Positions 33,990 through 43,808 are shown, counted from the first letter of the stretch. The stretch: DNA of 64,000 bases from UBA830 sp038146925 (GCA_038146925.1 JAYQSP010000009.1:62001-126000), one strand, 5' to 3'. The notes: generated from the sequence alone by a model not told the origin. Numbers and translations are program-made.

Positions 33990-34783
33990 CGCACTCCCTT
34001 GGTGCTATCCAGAAAATTCTTCAATACGGCGGCAAACCGCTCGGGCTGCTCGATATGGGGAAAATGTCCGGCCTTCGGGATTGAGCCGAAGCGGCCGGTG
34101 GGCAACGATTTCGCCAGGGCGCGCCCGTATTTAGGCGCGGTCATCCCGTCCTTGGCGCCCCAGACGACCTGCACCGGCACGTCGGCGCGATGAAGGCGAT
34201 GGCGCAGCGACGGGTTGTGAAAATACGGCTCCCAGCACAGCTTCGCGATGGCTTCGCGCGAACGGGCCAGCCCCATAGCCTCGCGCTTGCTCAGCGTGGT
34301 GAGATCGAGATGCGGATCTTTTTCCGGATCGTGGAACCGCATGGCGCGAACGGCCTTTGCGTTGTGAAAATAGATGTCCTCGATATCCCGGTCATAGGCG
34401 CCGCCGAATTTCACGCCGACGGATCCGGCCAGAACCATGCGGGCAATCCGCGACGTGTTCTTGGTCGCCATCTCCAGCGCCAGCCAGCCGCCAACCGAGA
34501 AACCCAGGACCGTCACGCTTTTCAGGTCCAGCCGGTCCAGCAGATCGAGCCAGACATAGGAAACATCGTCGATGCTGCGCAGCGATTCCGGCGCCATCGA
34601 CTTGCCGAAACCCGGCATACGGGGCGCGACAACCTCGAAATTTCGGGCCAGATCGTCGAGCAAAGGCAGATTCGCCTCGAAACCGTCTTCGCCGTGGAGC
34701 AGCAACAGCGGGCGCCCCTTGCCGCGGCGTTCGACGTCGATGCGCACGCCTTCGATGTTCAGAATGTCGGATCGGGTGGTCAT
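33986..34783 (-). CDS. Alpha/beta hydrolase
   Basis: A 265-residue hydrolase starting MTTRSDILNIEGVRID. The oxyanion loop HGEDGFEAN is at about 30, the nucleophile elbow GFSVGGW at about 95-101, the acidic residue in WGAKDGMTAPKYG and the catalytic histidine in KAGHFPHIEQPE. It is of the meta-cleavage hydrolase/lactonase size. The longer open frame is the antisense of the GST gene. Its stop overlaps the luciferase-like gene, so the hydrolase may act on that enzyme's product. Confidence 0.85.
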   Translation of the reverse strand: MTTRSDILNIEGVRIDVERRGKGRPLLLLHGEDGFEANLPLLDDLARNFEVVAPRMPGFGKSMAPESLRSIDDVSYVWLDLLDRLDLKSVTVLGFSVGGWLALEMATKNTSRIARMVLAGSVGVKFGGAYDRDIEDIYFHNAKAVRAMRFHDPEKDPHLDLTTLSKREAMGLARSREAIAKLCWEPYFHNPSLRHRLHRADVPVQVVWGAKDGMTAPKYGRALAKSLPTGRFGSIPKAGHFPHIEQPERFAAVLKNFLDSTKGVR

Positions 34784-34892
34784 TCGAATTCCCGTTGTTT
34801 TGCCAAACATAAGACCCGGACGCGGCGGCGTCGACAGGCCGGACCGATTGCGGAATACTCGCCCCGTTAACACCACGGAAAAGCCGCGAAAC

Positions 34893-35513
34893 ATGCTGAA
34901 AATACTCGGACGCGATACGTCCTCCAACGTGATGAAGGTGCTCTGGGCCTGTGCCGAGCTGGGAATCGATTTCGAACGCGAGGATATCGGCGGGAAATTC
35001 GGCGGAAACGACACGCCGGATTTCCGCGCGATGAATCCCAATGGCCTCGTGCCGGTGATCGTCGACGACGGGTTCGTGAACTGGGAATCGAATTCCTGCG
35101 TTCGCTATCTCGCCGCGAAGCACGACCCGGGCGGCCTGTATCCGGAAGATCTGCAAACGCGCGCCGTCGCCGAACGCTGGATGGACTGGCAGGCGACCAC
35201 CGTCAGCCCGGCGATGATCCCCGTGTTCCGAGGCATGATCCGCACCGCGCCGGAAGATCGCGACATGACCGCCATCGAAGCCGGCCGGTCCGCGCTGTCG
35301 GCGAAGATGGCCATCGTCAACGACGCACTGGCCGAGAACGCCTTCATGACGGGCGAGGCCTTCACCATGGGCGATATCCCGCTGGGCATCGCTGCCTGGC
35401 GCTGGTTCAACATGCCGATCGAACGCGAGGATTATCCGCATCTGAAGCGATGGGTCGATGCGTTGAGCGATCGGCCCGGATACCGCCAGCACATCATGAA
35501 GCCGGTTAAATAG
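34893..35513 (+). CDS. Glutathione S-transferase family protein
   Basis: A 206-residue GST: MLKILGRDTSSNVMKVLWAC, with a serine (SSN) at the active-site turn, then NPNGLVPVIVDDGFVNWESNSCVRYLAAK (cis-Pro and Glu-Ser). The C-terminal helical domain ends HLKRWVDALSDRPGYRQHI. The start at 34893 fits the family's first strand. No selenocysteine here; compare the Sec-GST at 27.7 kb. It lies 12 bases upstream of a dihydroxyphthalate-decarboxylase-like gene on the same strand. Confidence 0.88.
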   Translation: MLKILGRDTSSNVMKVLWACAELGIDFEREDIGGKFGGNDTPDFRAMNPNGLVPVIVDDGFVNWESNSCVRYLAAKHDPGGLYPEDLQTRAVAERWMDWQATTVSPAMIPVFRGMIRTAPEDRDMTAIEAGRSALSAKMAIVNDALAENAFMTGEAFTMGDIPLGIAAWRWFNMPIEREDYPHLKRWVDALSDRPGYRQHIMKPVK

Positions 35514-35524
35514 AGAGGTTTCCT

Positions 35525-36505
35525 GTGGCCAAAACGAAAATCAAATTCGCCAGCGGTCTCTACGACCGCTTCCTGCCGCTTTACACGAAAGAGGTCGTGC
35601 CGGACGGCATCGATTTCGAATTCACTCCCATCGACGACCCGCGCGAGGTTTTCGACAGGATGGCCGGCAAACTGGAATTCGATGCGTCGGAGATGTCGGG
35701 TACCGAATACGTAACGCATGTCGCATCGGGGAACAGCCCGTTTGTCGGCATTCCGGTGTTCGCATCGCGCCTGTTCCGGCACAGCTTTATCGTCATCAAC
35801 AGAAAATCGGGCATCGAGAAGCCGAAGGATCTGGAAGGCCGCCGGGTGGGCGTTCAGCTCTACACCATGTCCGCCGCCATGTGGATCCGCGGCATGCTGC
35901 AGCACGACTACGGCGTCGACCTGTCGACGATCAGCTGGGTGCAGGGAGCCATCGACGGCCCCGGCAGTCACGGCTCGCCCACCGTCCTGCCGCTGCTGAA
36001 ACAGCCGGATATCGTGATCAACGAGAGCGACAAATCCCTCAGCCGAATGCTCGAGGACGGCGAAATAGACGCTATCCTGTCGGCGATGATGCCCGAATCC
36101 TTCGGCCGCAATCCGGATATCGTCCGCCTGTTTCCCAATTTCCGCGAAGTGGAGGCGGATTATTACAGACGCACGAAGCTGTTTCCGCTGATGCATCTGG
36201 TGGTCATCCGCCGGGATGTTTACGACGCCAACCCGGAAGTCGCGAAGTCGCTCTACGACGCGTTCTGCAAGGCGAAGGACATCTCGCTCGGCCACATGAA
36301 ATACACCGGCGCGCTGCGCTATATGCTGCCCTTCCTGCCGGCGGATCTCGACGAAATCGAGGACATCTTCGACGGTGACCCCTGGCCCTATGGCATCGAG
36401 GCCAACCGCCCGACGCTGGAAGCCGAAGTGCAGTACATGGTGGAGCAGGACTACATCGCCGAAGCGATGCCGATAGAGGACCTTTTCGCGCCTGGGGTGG
36501 GGTGA
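35525..36505 (+). CDS. 4,5-dihydroxyphthalate decarboxylase-like protein, copy 2
   Basis: A 326-residue paralogue of the gene at 22.3 kb, with a GTG start at 35525 preceded by GAGAGG. Typical segments are EFDASEMSGTEYVTHVASG, FVGIPVFASRLFRHSFIV, EGRRVGVQLYTMSAAMWIRGML and DPWPYGIEANRPTLEAEVQY. There is no signal peptide, so it is cytoplasmic despite the binding-protein fold. Co-transcribed with the GST, which suggests a glutathione-linked aromatic or maleyl-type intermediate, but that is only inference. Confidence 0.85.
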   Translation: MAKTKIKFASGLYDRFLPLYTKEVVPDGIDFEFTPIDDPREVFDRMAGKLEFDASEMSGTEYVTHVASGNSPFVGIPVFASRLFRHSFIVINRKSGIEKPKDLEGRRVGVQLYTMSAAMWIRGMLQHDYGVDLSTISWVQGAIDGPGSHGSPTVLPLLKQPDIVINESDKSLSRMLEDGEIDAILSAMMPESFGRNPDIVRLFPNFREVEADYYRRTKLFPLMHLVVIRRDVYDANPEVAKSLYDAFCKAKDISLGHMKYTGALRYMLPFLPADLDEIEDIFDGDPWPYGIEANRPTLEAEVQYMVEQDYIAEAMPIEDLFAPGVG

Positions 36506-36512
36506 GCCGGGC

Positions 36513-37517
36513 TTACCCCAGCGTCGGATCGAGGATGATCTTCCCCACCCCTGCCCCTTCCGGGCTTTCCAGCAGGGCGTGCATGGCGGGCGCTTCCGCT
36601 AACGGCACGACGCGGTCTATCACCACCTTCAGCTTGCCTTCCGCCGCCGCATCGAAGCAGGGCAGCGCATCCCTGGCGATGCTTTGAGGGTCGCCCTTGA
36701 TGGTCAGCTGACGGTGATAGACGGTATGGAAATTGACCGGGACGACCGGCCCGCCATGCGCGCCCGCTGTCACCATGCGGCCCCTGCGCGCCAGGCATTC
36801 GATGCCTTTTGAGCATACGTCCGGGTTGGCGATGTTGTCGTAGAACAGATTGACGCCCTCGCCGTTCGTGATGTCCATCACGGCCCCGACCAGATCGTCT
36901 TCGCCGTAATTTACCGTGTAATCGGCACCGAGTTCCGTCCCGACCGCCGCACGGTCCGCGCTGCCGGCAGCGGCGATCACCGTCGCGCCCGCCGCCCTGG
37001 CGAGCTGAATGCCGATGGAGCCCAGATTGCCGGCGGCGCCGAGGATCAGCGCCGTCTGACCGGCTTCCAGCTTCCCGTGCCTGAACAGCAGGTTGTAGGC
37101 GACCGGCCCGTGACGCGAAATCACGGTCGCTTCGGCGAAACCCACCTCGTCGCGGACTTTCACGCAGCAGCCCGCCGGCGCAAGCGCAAATTCGGCATCG
37201 CCGCCGTCGCATTCGATGCCGTAACGGTCGCCCTGCGGCATGGTCATGGTCGCCGATACCCGGTCGCCGACGGCGAAGTCGGTCACGTTGTCCCCTGCGG
37301 CGACCACCACGCCGGACGGATCGACGCCCGGCACGTGCGGCGGCGTGACGCCGTAATGCGGCGCCCGCCCGGACCTGATTTCCACGTCCAGCACCCGGTT
37401 GACGGAGACTGCATGGACCTCGATCACCAGATCGTCCGGCCCCGGTTCGGGATCGGGCCGGTCTTCGTAGTGCAGCACGTCGGGCGGGCCGAACGCGTTG
37501 AAGACCATCGCCTTCAT
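36513..37517 (-). CDS. Zinc-independent MDR alcohol dehydrogenase / quinone oxidoreductase
   Basis: A 334-residue medium-chain dehydrogenase, MKAMVFNAFGPPDVL, of the NADPH:quinone reductase (Qor) type. The nucleotide-binding loop is ILGAAGNLGSIGIQLARAAG at about 155-175. The catalytic-zinc Cys/His set is missing, in line with Qor. The C-terminal part DNIANPDVCSKGIECLARRGRMVTAG is usual. It is convergent with the preceding gene (7 bases between stops) and follows the amidase gene by 20 bases in the minus direction, so is probably in one operon with the amidase and aldolase. Confidence 0.86.
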   Translation of the reverse strand: MKAMVFNAFGPPDVLHYEDRPDPEPGPDDLVIEVHAVSVNRVLDVEIRSGRAPHYGVTPPHVPGVDPSGVVVAAGDNVTDFAVGDRVSATMTMPQGDRYGIECDGGDAEFALAPAGCCVKVRDEVGFAEATVISRHGPVAYNLLFRHGKLEAGQTALILGAAGNLGSIGIQLARAAGATVIAAAGSADRAAVGTELGADYTVNYGEDDLVGAVMDITNGEGVNLFYDNIANPDVCSKGIECLARRGRMVTAGAHGGPVVPVNFHTVYHRQLTIKGDPQSIARDALPCFDAAAEGKLKVVIDRVVPLAEAPAMHALLESPEGAGVGKIILDPTLG

Positions 37518-37537
37518 GACCGGCGCCGCCCCTCGTT

Positions 37538-38881
37538 CTAAAAGAGCTCGAGAATGCCGCCTGCGTGCGCGAACAGCTCCGCGTCCGCCTTGGTATGACC
37601 GATGACCTGAAGCCCGAGAGGCATGCCGTCATCCTGCAGTACCGGCAGGGTCACGGTCGGCATGCCGACCAGCGAAGTCGGCACTGTGAACAGCGGATCG
37701 CCCGTCCACTCCAGCCCCTTCGGCGCGGCGCCGGGCGCGGACAGCGTGACGCAGACGTCGAACGCGCCCTTCAGCGTCGCATAGACGCCGCGCACTCGCT
37801 CGCGCTCCGCCAGCAGGTCGGCGAACTGATCCTGGGTCATCGACAGGGCCTGCTCCAGGCGCTTGTGCGCGCTTTCGCTGAGCTTCGACGCATCCATGTC
37901 CCGGTGATAGGTATCGAGCGGGAAGCGCCCTTCCCACGCATTGATGTTCATGGAGAGCTCCATCGCGTTGGCGATCGCGTCCTCGACCTCGGCGACCTTG
38001 GCATCGCTGTCGCGGTCCTGCACGTCGATGCCGGCGGCGGCGAAGGTATCCTTCGCGCGCTGCCACTCCGCCTTGGCGCCATCCGACGCGTTGGCCCAGC
38101 CCGCCGTCTGAAGCATCGCGACCTTGGCCGGTTTGCTGGCCGCAGGCAGCGTCATCGGTCCGGTCACGCCGACATGGCCGGCATCGCCGCCGGTGCGCGA
38201 GGTGATTTCGCGGGTCATCGACCAGCATTCCGCCAAGCTGGCGGCAATCATGCCGGTGCAGCTCTGGCTGAAGCCGTCGAAGCTGCCGCCGCGGTTGATG
38301 CCGCCCATGCTGGGCTTGTAGCCGAACGCGCCGCAATAGCCGGCGGGGCGGATGATTGAGCCGATCACCTGCGAGCCGGTCGCGCCGGCCAGCATGCCGG
38401 ACCCAACCGCCGCCGCCGAGCCGCTGCTCGACCCGCCGGGGGTGCGTTCCAGATCGAACGGATTGCGCGTGACGCCGGGATGCGTCGCCGCGAACTCCGT
38501 GGTGACGGTCTTGCCGACCATGATCGCGCCGGCTTCGCGCAGCGCCACGACGGCGGCACAGTCACGCCCCGTCATCGTGCCTTCGAACAGGGCCGAGCCC
38601 TGCCCGGTCGGCATGTCGGCGGTCTCCATCACGTCTTTGACGCCGACCGGCATGCCGTCGATCGGCGAGATCTGCTTTCCTGCTTTCCAGCGTTCCGTCG
38701 ATTCATCGGCAGCGGCGCGTGCCGCATCCAGATTGGTGCAGACGAAAGCCTTCACGTCGGCCTCGCGCGCGTCCATTTCGGCGATGCAACGGTCGAGAAA
38801 CGCGCGCGGCGAATCCGATCCGTCGGCGAAATTGCCGCTGGCGGCGAAGTAGGAACGTTTTTCGGGTTTGTCGGTTGTCAT
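37538..38881 (-). CDS. Amidase (amidase signature family)
   Basis: A 447-residue amidase. The Ser-cisSer-Lys triad is seen as VGVKDVMETADMPTGQGS (lysine at about 81), TPGGSSSGSAAAV and GSQVIGSIIRPAGYCG. These enzymes hydrolyse amides, often of aryl or short acyl acids. It is the middle gene of a minus-strand operon HpaI-like aldolase, amidase, quinone-reductase-like enzyme. Confidence 0.9.
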   Translation of the reverse strand: MTTDKPEKRSYFAASGNFADGSDSPRAFLDRCIAEMDAREADVKAFVCTNLDAARAAADESTERWKAGKQISPIDGMPVGVKDVMETADMPTGQGSALFEGTMTGRDCAAVVALREAGAIMVGKTVTTEFAATHPGVTRNPFDLERTPGGSSSGSAAAVGSGMLAGATGSQVIGSIIRPAGYCGAFGYKPSMGGINRGGSFDGFSQSCTGMIAASLAECWSMTREITSRTGGDAGHVGVTGPMTLPAASKPAKVAMLQTAGWANASDGAKAEWQRAKDTFAAAGIDVQDRDSDAKVAEVEDAIANAMELSMNINAWEGRFPLDTYHRDMDASKLSESAHKRLEQALSMTQDQFADLLAERERVRGVYATLKGAFDVCVTLSAPGAAPKGLEWTGDPLFTVPTSLVGMPTVTLPVLQDDGMPLGLQVIGHTKADAELFAHAGGILELF

Positions 38882-38902
38882 GGTTTTCTCCTGTTTGGGA
38901 AC

Positions 38903-39766
38903 TTAGCCGCGACCGGCGAGTTCCAGTCCCTTGTCCAGATCGTTGGTGTGACGTCCCGGCGCCGACATCAGGAAACGGTACCCCTGATCCATCAGCTCCT
39001 GCATGTTTCCGGCATTGGCGTGCGGATGTCCGACGACTGTGTCGTGGCGCTTGCAGATATCGACCACTTCGGCCATCGCGCTCAGCAGTTCGGGGTGATC
39101 GTACTGGCGCGGAAAACCCAGCTCCTGGCCCAGATCGCCTTCGCCGATCAGCACCGCGCCGATGCCCGGCACGTTTTCCAGCATGTCCGGCAGGTTTTCG
39201 ATGCCCTTCGTATCCTCGATCTGGAGGATGACGAAAATCTCGCCGTGGGGCGCGAGCGGCCAGACGTCGGCTTTGTGATAATATTCCTGCTGGGTCAGCC
39301 CCCAGTATCGCGCGGCCCGCACCGGCCCGTCGCCGCGAATGCCCTGCGGCTCGTAAAGCGGCTTATCCTTTAGGCGCGGGTAACGGCAGGCGGCGACCGC
39401 GTTGTACGCCTCTTCCACCGTGCTGATATGCGGCCAGACAACACCGTAGACGCCGGTGTCGAGCGCCTGTTTCGCATGCCAGTGGCCCATCTCAACACCG
39501 TTCACCGGCACCCGCACCAGCGGCGTGACGGGCGGCGCGACCGACCCCGAAGAGGCGATTGCGCGCCGGTCGAGCATGAACTGCATGGAATCGCGCAGCG
39601 CGACGATATCCCACGGCAGGTGCTCGCCCTCGAAGACGATGCTGTCGTACTTCGTGGCCGACATCTGTATGGCGGTTTGCACATCCATCGGCACGAAAGC
39701 GGAAAACGCGTGCTTGCCGTTTTCCAGTGCGCCGATAACCCCGTTCAGTCTTGCCGAGCTGTCCAT
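38903..39766 (-). CDS. HpcH/HpaI-type aldolase (2,4-dihydroxyhept-2-ene-1,7-dioate aldolase family)
   Basis: A 287-residue class II aldolase, start at 39766 (MDSSARLNGVI). HpaI-type features: YDSIVFEGEHLPWDI (Glu/Asp before the EH metal site), VRVPVNGVEM (Arg), VWPHISTVEEA, and EIFVILQIEDTKGIENLPD, with the metal-binding Glu, then IGEGDLGQELG. The product is likely pyruvate plus an aldehyde from a hydroxy-oxo acid, the last step of an aromatic ring-fission path. It is first in the operon with the amidase and the quinone-reductase-like gene. Confidence 0.86.
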   Translation of the reverse strand: MDSSARLNGVIGALENGKHAFSAFVPMDVQTAIQMSATKYDSIVFEGEHLPWDIVALRDSMQFMLDRRAIASSGSVAPPVTPLVRVPVNGVEMGHWHAKQALDTGVYGVVWPHISTVEEAYNAVAACRYPRLKDKPLYEPQGIRGDGPVRAARYWGLTQQEYYHKADVWPLAPHGEIFVILQIEDTKGIENLPDMLENVPGIGAVLIGEGDLGQELGFPRQYDHPELLSAMAEVVDICKRHDTVVGHPHANAGNMQELMDQGYRFLMSAPGRHTNDLDKGLELAGRG

Positions 39767-39917
39767 CGCGTCCCTGTCGTTCGGTTGTCCTCTCGCCCAA
39801 ATATGCCGGATGTGCCATCGCAAACCAATCCGTCAACGGATAGTTTTTCGGCAGACGTTTTCTTGCCACCGCCAAGGGATTACAACAAATGCAACTGGGC
39901 AACCTGAGGAGGCGGAG

Positions 39918-40721
39918 ATGGCGGCAGAACCGATACAACCGGATACGACACTGGTGGATATCGAGTTACGGGAAGGGATTGCGGTCCTCGCCCTCAACCG
40001 GGCCGACAAGCGCAATGCGATCAACGACGACATGCGCGCCGACCTGATCCGGGCGCTCGACTGGGCAGACCGTTCGCCGGATGTCGCGGCGCTGGTCATT
40101 ACGGGACGCGGCAAGGGATTCTGCGCCGGCGGCGATATCGCCGCGATGCGCGAACGCCTTTCGGCCCCCGCGGGTCGCGTCGGCATCAACGGCTGGCAGC
40201 GTCAGCGCCGCACGCATCACCTGCTGACCATGCTGCACGATCTGCCGAAACCGACCATCGCGGCGGTGAACGGCGCGGCAGCGGGACTCGGCGCCGATCT
40301 GGCGCTGTGCTGCGATTTCGTGATCGGCGCGCGCGACGCCACTTTCGTGATGAGCTACGTGCTGCGCGGCCTGATTCCCGACGGCGGCGGGATGTATTTC
40401 CTGCCGCGGCGCGTCGGGCTGGCACGGGCGAAAGAGCTGATCTTCTCCGGCCGGATGATCGACGCCCAAGAAGCGCTGCGCATCAACATGATCGAAAGCG
40501 TGTCCGATCCGGACCGCCTGATCGACGACGCCGTCGCAATGGCGCAGTCGATGACGGTGGGATCGGCGGACGCGCTGGCGCTGGCGAAATCGATCATGAA
40601 CGAAAGCTTCGAATCCACCGCCGAGGAGATTTTCGCGCTGGGCAGTCAGGCACAGGGTATTTGCTACACCACGGATTCGCACCGCGAGGCGGTGTCTGCC
40701 TTTCTCGACAAGCGGAAGTAA
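39918..40721 (+). CDS. Enoyl-CoA hydratase/isomerase (crotonase family), copy 1
   Basis: A 267-residue crotonase. The start at 39918 follows GAGGAGGCGGAG. It starts ELREGIAVLALNRADKRNAIND and has the oxyanion-hole part GFCAGGDIAAM and AVNGAAAGLGADLALCCD. The catalytic position reads MSYVLRGLIPDGGGMYFLPRRVGLARAKEL, with Asp in place of the usual second glutamate. Acts with the next gene, an acyl-CoA synthetase, in CoA-linked side-chain breakdown. Confidence 0.88.
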   Translation: MAAEPIQPDTTLVDIELREGIAVLALNRADKRNAINDDMRADLIRALDWADRSPDVAALVITGRGKGFCAGGDIAAMRERLSAPAGRVGINGWQRQRRTHHLLTMLHDLPKPTIAAVNGAAAGLGADLALCCDFVIGARDATFVMSYVLRGLIPDGGGMYFLPRRVGLARAKELIFSGRMIDAQEALRINMIESVSDPDRLIDDAVAMAQSMTVGSADALALAKSIMNESFESTAEEIFALGSQAQGICYTTDSHREAVSAFLDKRK

Positions 40722-40723
40722 AC

Positions 40724-42799
40724 TTGCCCCGCGCCCCTCTCGACAGCCTGTTCCGGCCGCGCAGCGTCGCTATCGTCGGCGCCTCGACCGATCCGGCGAA
40801 AATCGGCGGACGGCCGCTGCACTTCCTGAAGAAACACGGCTTCGGCGGCGACATCTGGCCGGTCAATCCCAGGACCGAAGAAATCGACGGGTGCCGCTGT
40901 TATCCCGATATCGCCTCGCTGCCGGGCGCGCCGGACATGGCCGTCATCCTGGTCGGGCCGGAACTGGCAGTGCCGGCGGTCGAATCGCTTGCGGCCAGGG
41001 GTTGCGGAGCGGCAATCGTGCTGGCCGGCGGGTTCGCGGAATCGGGAGATGCGGGCGGCGCCCGGCAAAAGGCACTGACGGACGCTGCGGGCGAGATGCG
41101 CCTTCTCGGGCCGAATACGATAGGTCTGCTCAATGTCACCGACGGCATCACGCTTTCGGCGTCGGGCGCGCTCGATGTCGAAGATCTTCATGCCGGCGGC
41201 GTCGCCGTCGTCTCCCAGAGCGGCGGCATTCTGGGATCGCTGCTGTCGCGCGCGGCGGCACGGGGCGTCGGCCTGTCGCACCTGATAGCGACCGGCAACG
41301 AAGCCGACATCGACGTCAGCGACGTGATGGCGTTTCTCGCCGACAATGATGCAACGAAGGTCGTGGCGCTGTATCTCGAAACCGTCCGCAATCCATCGAC
41401 GTTCAGGGACGCGGCCGCCCGGTTGGCGGACGCCGGCAAAAAGCTGGTTGTCTACAAGGTGGGCCGGTCCGAAACCGGGGCCCGCGCCGCGGCCTCCCAT
41501 ACTGGCGCTCTCGCGGGCGAGGACCGGGTGTTCGATGCCTTTTTCCGGCAGGCCGGCGCGATACGCGTCGACCGGTATTCCGATCTGATCGACGTGCCGG
41601 CGGGTCTGGCATTGGCGCCCCCGCTCCGCGGCAGGCGCATCGCCATTCTGACGCATACCGGCGGCGCCGCCGGACTGGTCGCTGATGTCTGCGGCCTCGC
41701 GGGGTTTGACACACCGGCGCCGTCAGCCGATACGGCGAACAAACTGGGAGCAATTCTTCAGGACGACGGCTTCGCGCCCGACCGCAATCCGGTCGACCTG
41801 ACCCTCGCCGGACTCGATCCCGAGATCGTGTATCGAGCCATCATGACGTTGTCCGCCAGTGGCGAGTACGACGCGATCGTGCCGGTCGTCGGATCGTCGT
41901 CCGTCGGGCGCCCCTACATGGTGGCCGATCCCGTGATCCGGGCCGAGGCAACGGAGCGGATTCCCCTGATCGTCTACACGAGTCCGCATGCGCCGGCGAT
42001 TATCGCCCGTCTCAACGGCGAGGGGGTGCCCGCCTTCGATACGCCCGAAGCCTGCGCCGCTGTGTTGTCCGGCCTGACAGCCCCGGACGAACCACGGTCG
42101 AGCCGGAACACGGCCCTGATCGAACCCGAAACGCTTCCCGACAGATCCGGGGCTTTCAACGAATTCGAAGCCAAATGCGTGTTCGCGGATTTCGGCATCC
42201 CGCCGGTCGACGAAATATCGGTGGAGACGGCCGAGCAGGCCGCAGGTGCCGCATCGCGGCTCGGCGAACGCGTGGCGATCAAGATATTGTCGCGCGACCT
42301 GCTGCACAAAACGGAAATCGGTGGGGTGAGACTCGACGTCGCGCCGCCGGACGCCGCACGCGTGTGCAAGGAGATAGCGGAATCGGCGGACCCGAACGGC
42401 GTGTCGGCGAACGAAGGTTTTCTGATCCAGGAACAGGTGTCCGGCGCCACGGAGATGATCCTCGGCTTCCGCCGCGATCCCGCGCTCGGTCCGGCCGTGA
42501 TGATCGGCGCGGGCGGGACGACGGCGGAATTATACGAAGATGTCGCGCTTTGCGTTCTGCCGGCCCCTGAATCCGAAATCCGGTCGATGATCGCATCGCT
42601 GAAGATGTATCCGCTGCTGGAAGGATACCGCGGCGACATAGGCGCCGATATCGACGCGCTGGCCGAAACGATCGCCCGGTTCGCCCATATGTGCGAGGTC
42701 CTCGGCGACCGTCTGGTCGAAGCCGAAATCAACCCGCTGTTTGTCGGGCCCGGGAAAGTTCCTCCCCGTGCCGGGGACGGCGTGCTGATCCTGGGATAG
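40724..42799 (+). CDS. ADP-forming acyl-CoA synthetase (acetate-CoA ligase family)
   Basis: A 691-residue acyl-CoA synthetase, NDP-forming, single-chain type. A TTG start at 40724 just after the crotonase stop is chosen: the CoA-binding fold begins SLFRPRSVAIVGAS soon after and GGAAG precedes it. The CoA domain has HFLKKHGFGG, the active-site histidine is in SHTGALAGED, and the ATP-grasp part shows AIKILSRDLLHKTEIGGV and VEAEINPLFVG. It makes acyl-CoA and ADP reversibly and so gives ATP when run the other way. Co-transcribed with the enoyl-CoA hydratase. Confidence 0.88.
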   Translation: MPRAPLDSLFRPRSVAIVGASTDPAKIGGRPLHFLKKHGFGGDIWPVNPRTEEIDGCRCYPDIASLPGAPDMAVILVGPELAVPAVESLAARGCGAAIVLAGGFAESGDAGGARQKALTDAAGEMRLLGPNTIGLLNVTDGITLSASGALDVEDLHAGGVAVVSQSGGILGSLLSRAAARGVGLSHLIATGNEADIDVSDVMAFLADNDATKVVALYLETVRNPSTFRDAAARLADAGKKLVVYKVGRSETGARAAASHTGALAGEDRVFDAFFRQAGAIRVDRYSDLIDVPAGLALAPPLRGRRIAILTHTGGAAGLVADVCGLAGFDTPAPSADTANKLGAILQDDGFAPDRNPVDLTLAGLDPEIVYRAIMTLSASGEYDAIVPVVGSSSVGRPYMVADPVIRAEATERIPLIVYTSPHAPAIIARLNGEGVPAFDTPEACAAVLSGLTAPDEPRSSRNTALIEPETLPDRSGAFNEFEAKCVFADFGIPPVDEISVETAEQAAGAASRLGERVAIKILSRDLLHKTEIGGVRLDVAPPDAARVCKEIAESADPNGVSANEGFLIQEQVSGATEMILGFRRDPALGPAVMIGAGGTTAELYEDVALCVLPAPESEIRSMIASLKMYPLLEGYRGDIGADIDALAETIARFAHMCEVLGDRLVEAEINPLFVGPGKVPPRAGDGVLILG

Positions 42800-42881
42800 C
42801 GACCGCGCGAATTGCCGCTACAAATTCGCGGCGAATAATCTAAAACAATGGAACTACTTTTGTTTTCCGATTCACGAAGGG

Positions 42882-43784
42882 GTGAGCTTGCCGCTCGACG
42901 TCAGCGTTATCATTCCCGCCTACCGGGCGGAAGCGACCATCGGGCGCGCGCTCCGCAGCGTAGCGGCCCAGACCTCGCCGCCGCGCGAAGTGATCGTGGT
43001 CGACGACGGATCGCCGGACGGAACGTCCGCGACCGCCGAAGCCTGCCGCACCGGTATGGGCGATATCGCGCTCAAAGTGGTGCGCCAGCAAAACGCCGGA
43101 GCGGGCGCCGCGCGCAACCGGGCGGTGCGGGAGGCTTCCTCGACATTCGTCGCGTTCCTCGACGCCGACGACGAATGGCTGCCGGGAAAGCTCGAACGCA
43201 GTTTCGACATTCTGAATAACGACAAACTGGATTTGGTTTCGCACAACTACGACGCCGTCGCGCCCGATGGATCGGTTTCCCTCGTCAATTGCGCGGCGCG
43301 GTTTCGCGAAGGAACCGACCCCTTCGCAATGCTCTACCGCAAAGGATACCTCGCGACATCGACCCTGATCACACGTCGCGACCTCATCGCAGCGGCCGGC
43401 GGCTTCGACACTACGCTGGCCAATGCGCAGGATTTCGATCTCTGGCTGGCGATTCTCCAGGACCGGAAATTGGCATTCGAAGTCTTCGACGAAGCGCTTA
43501 CCCGCTATCACGTGACGGAAGGCAGCATCACCGCACACACGGAACGTCGCATCAGGTGCTGCCTCGCAATCGCCCTGCGGTTTGTACCCGCGCTCTCGTC
43601 CGGCAAATATGCCAGCCTGTGGATGCGGACTCTTGCCATTCACCTCGAGGCGTATCGGGCCTACCGCGCCCGCAATCAGAATTTGCCGGCCTTCGGCGCG
43701 GCGCTGAGATCCGTTCCGGCTTTAATCGTTATGACGTTGAAAGCGGCCTTTGCGTCTCCTCAACAGCGGCCCAGAAACTTGTAA
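42882..43784 (+). CDS. Glycosyltransferase family 2
   Basis: A 300-residue GT-A enzyme, starting at a GTG at 42882 after GAAGGG. Residues 5-15 read VSVIIPAYRAE, the nucleotide-sugar-binding start, with VIVVDDGSPDGT and the DxD motif in AFLDADDEWLPGK. The C-terminal part has a possible amphipathic helix but no membrane span. Acceptor and sugar are unknown; cell-surface glycan synthesis is likely. It faces the GmhB gene on the other strand. Confidence 0.87.
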   Translation: MSLPLDVSVIIPAYRAEATIGRALRSVAAQTSPPREVIVVDDGSPDGTSATAEACRTGMGDIALKVVRQQNAGAGAARNRAVREASSTFVAFLDADDEWLPGKLERSFDILNNDKLDLVSHNYDAVAPDGSVSLVNCAARFREGTDPFAMLYRKGYLATSTLITRRDLIAAAGGFDTTLANAQDFDLWLAILQDRKLAFEVFDEALTRYHVTEGSITAHTERRIRCCLAIALRFVPALSSGKYASLWMRTLAIHLEAYRAYRARNQNLPAFGAALRSVPALIVMTLKAAFASPQQRPRNL

Positions 43785-43808
43785 ATCCGCAAAAAGTCTA
43801 TGGTGGCT

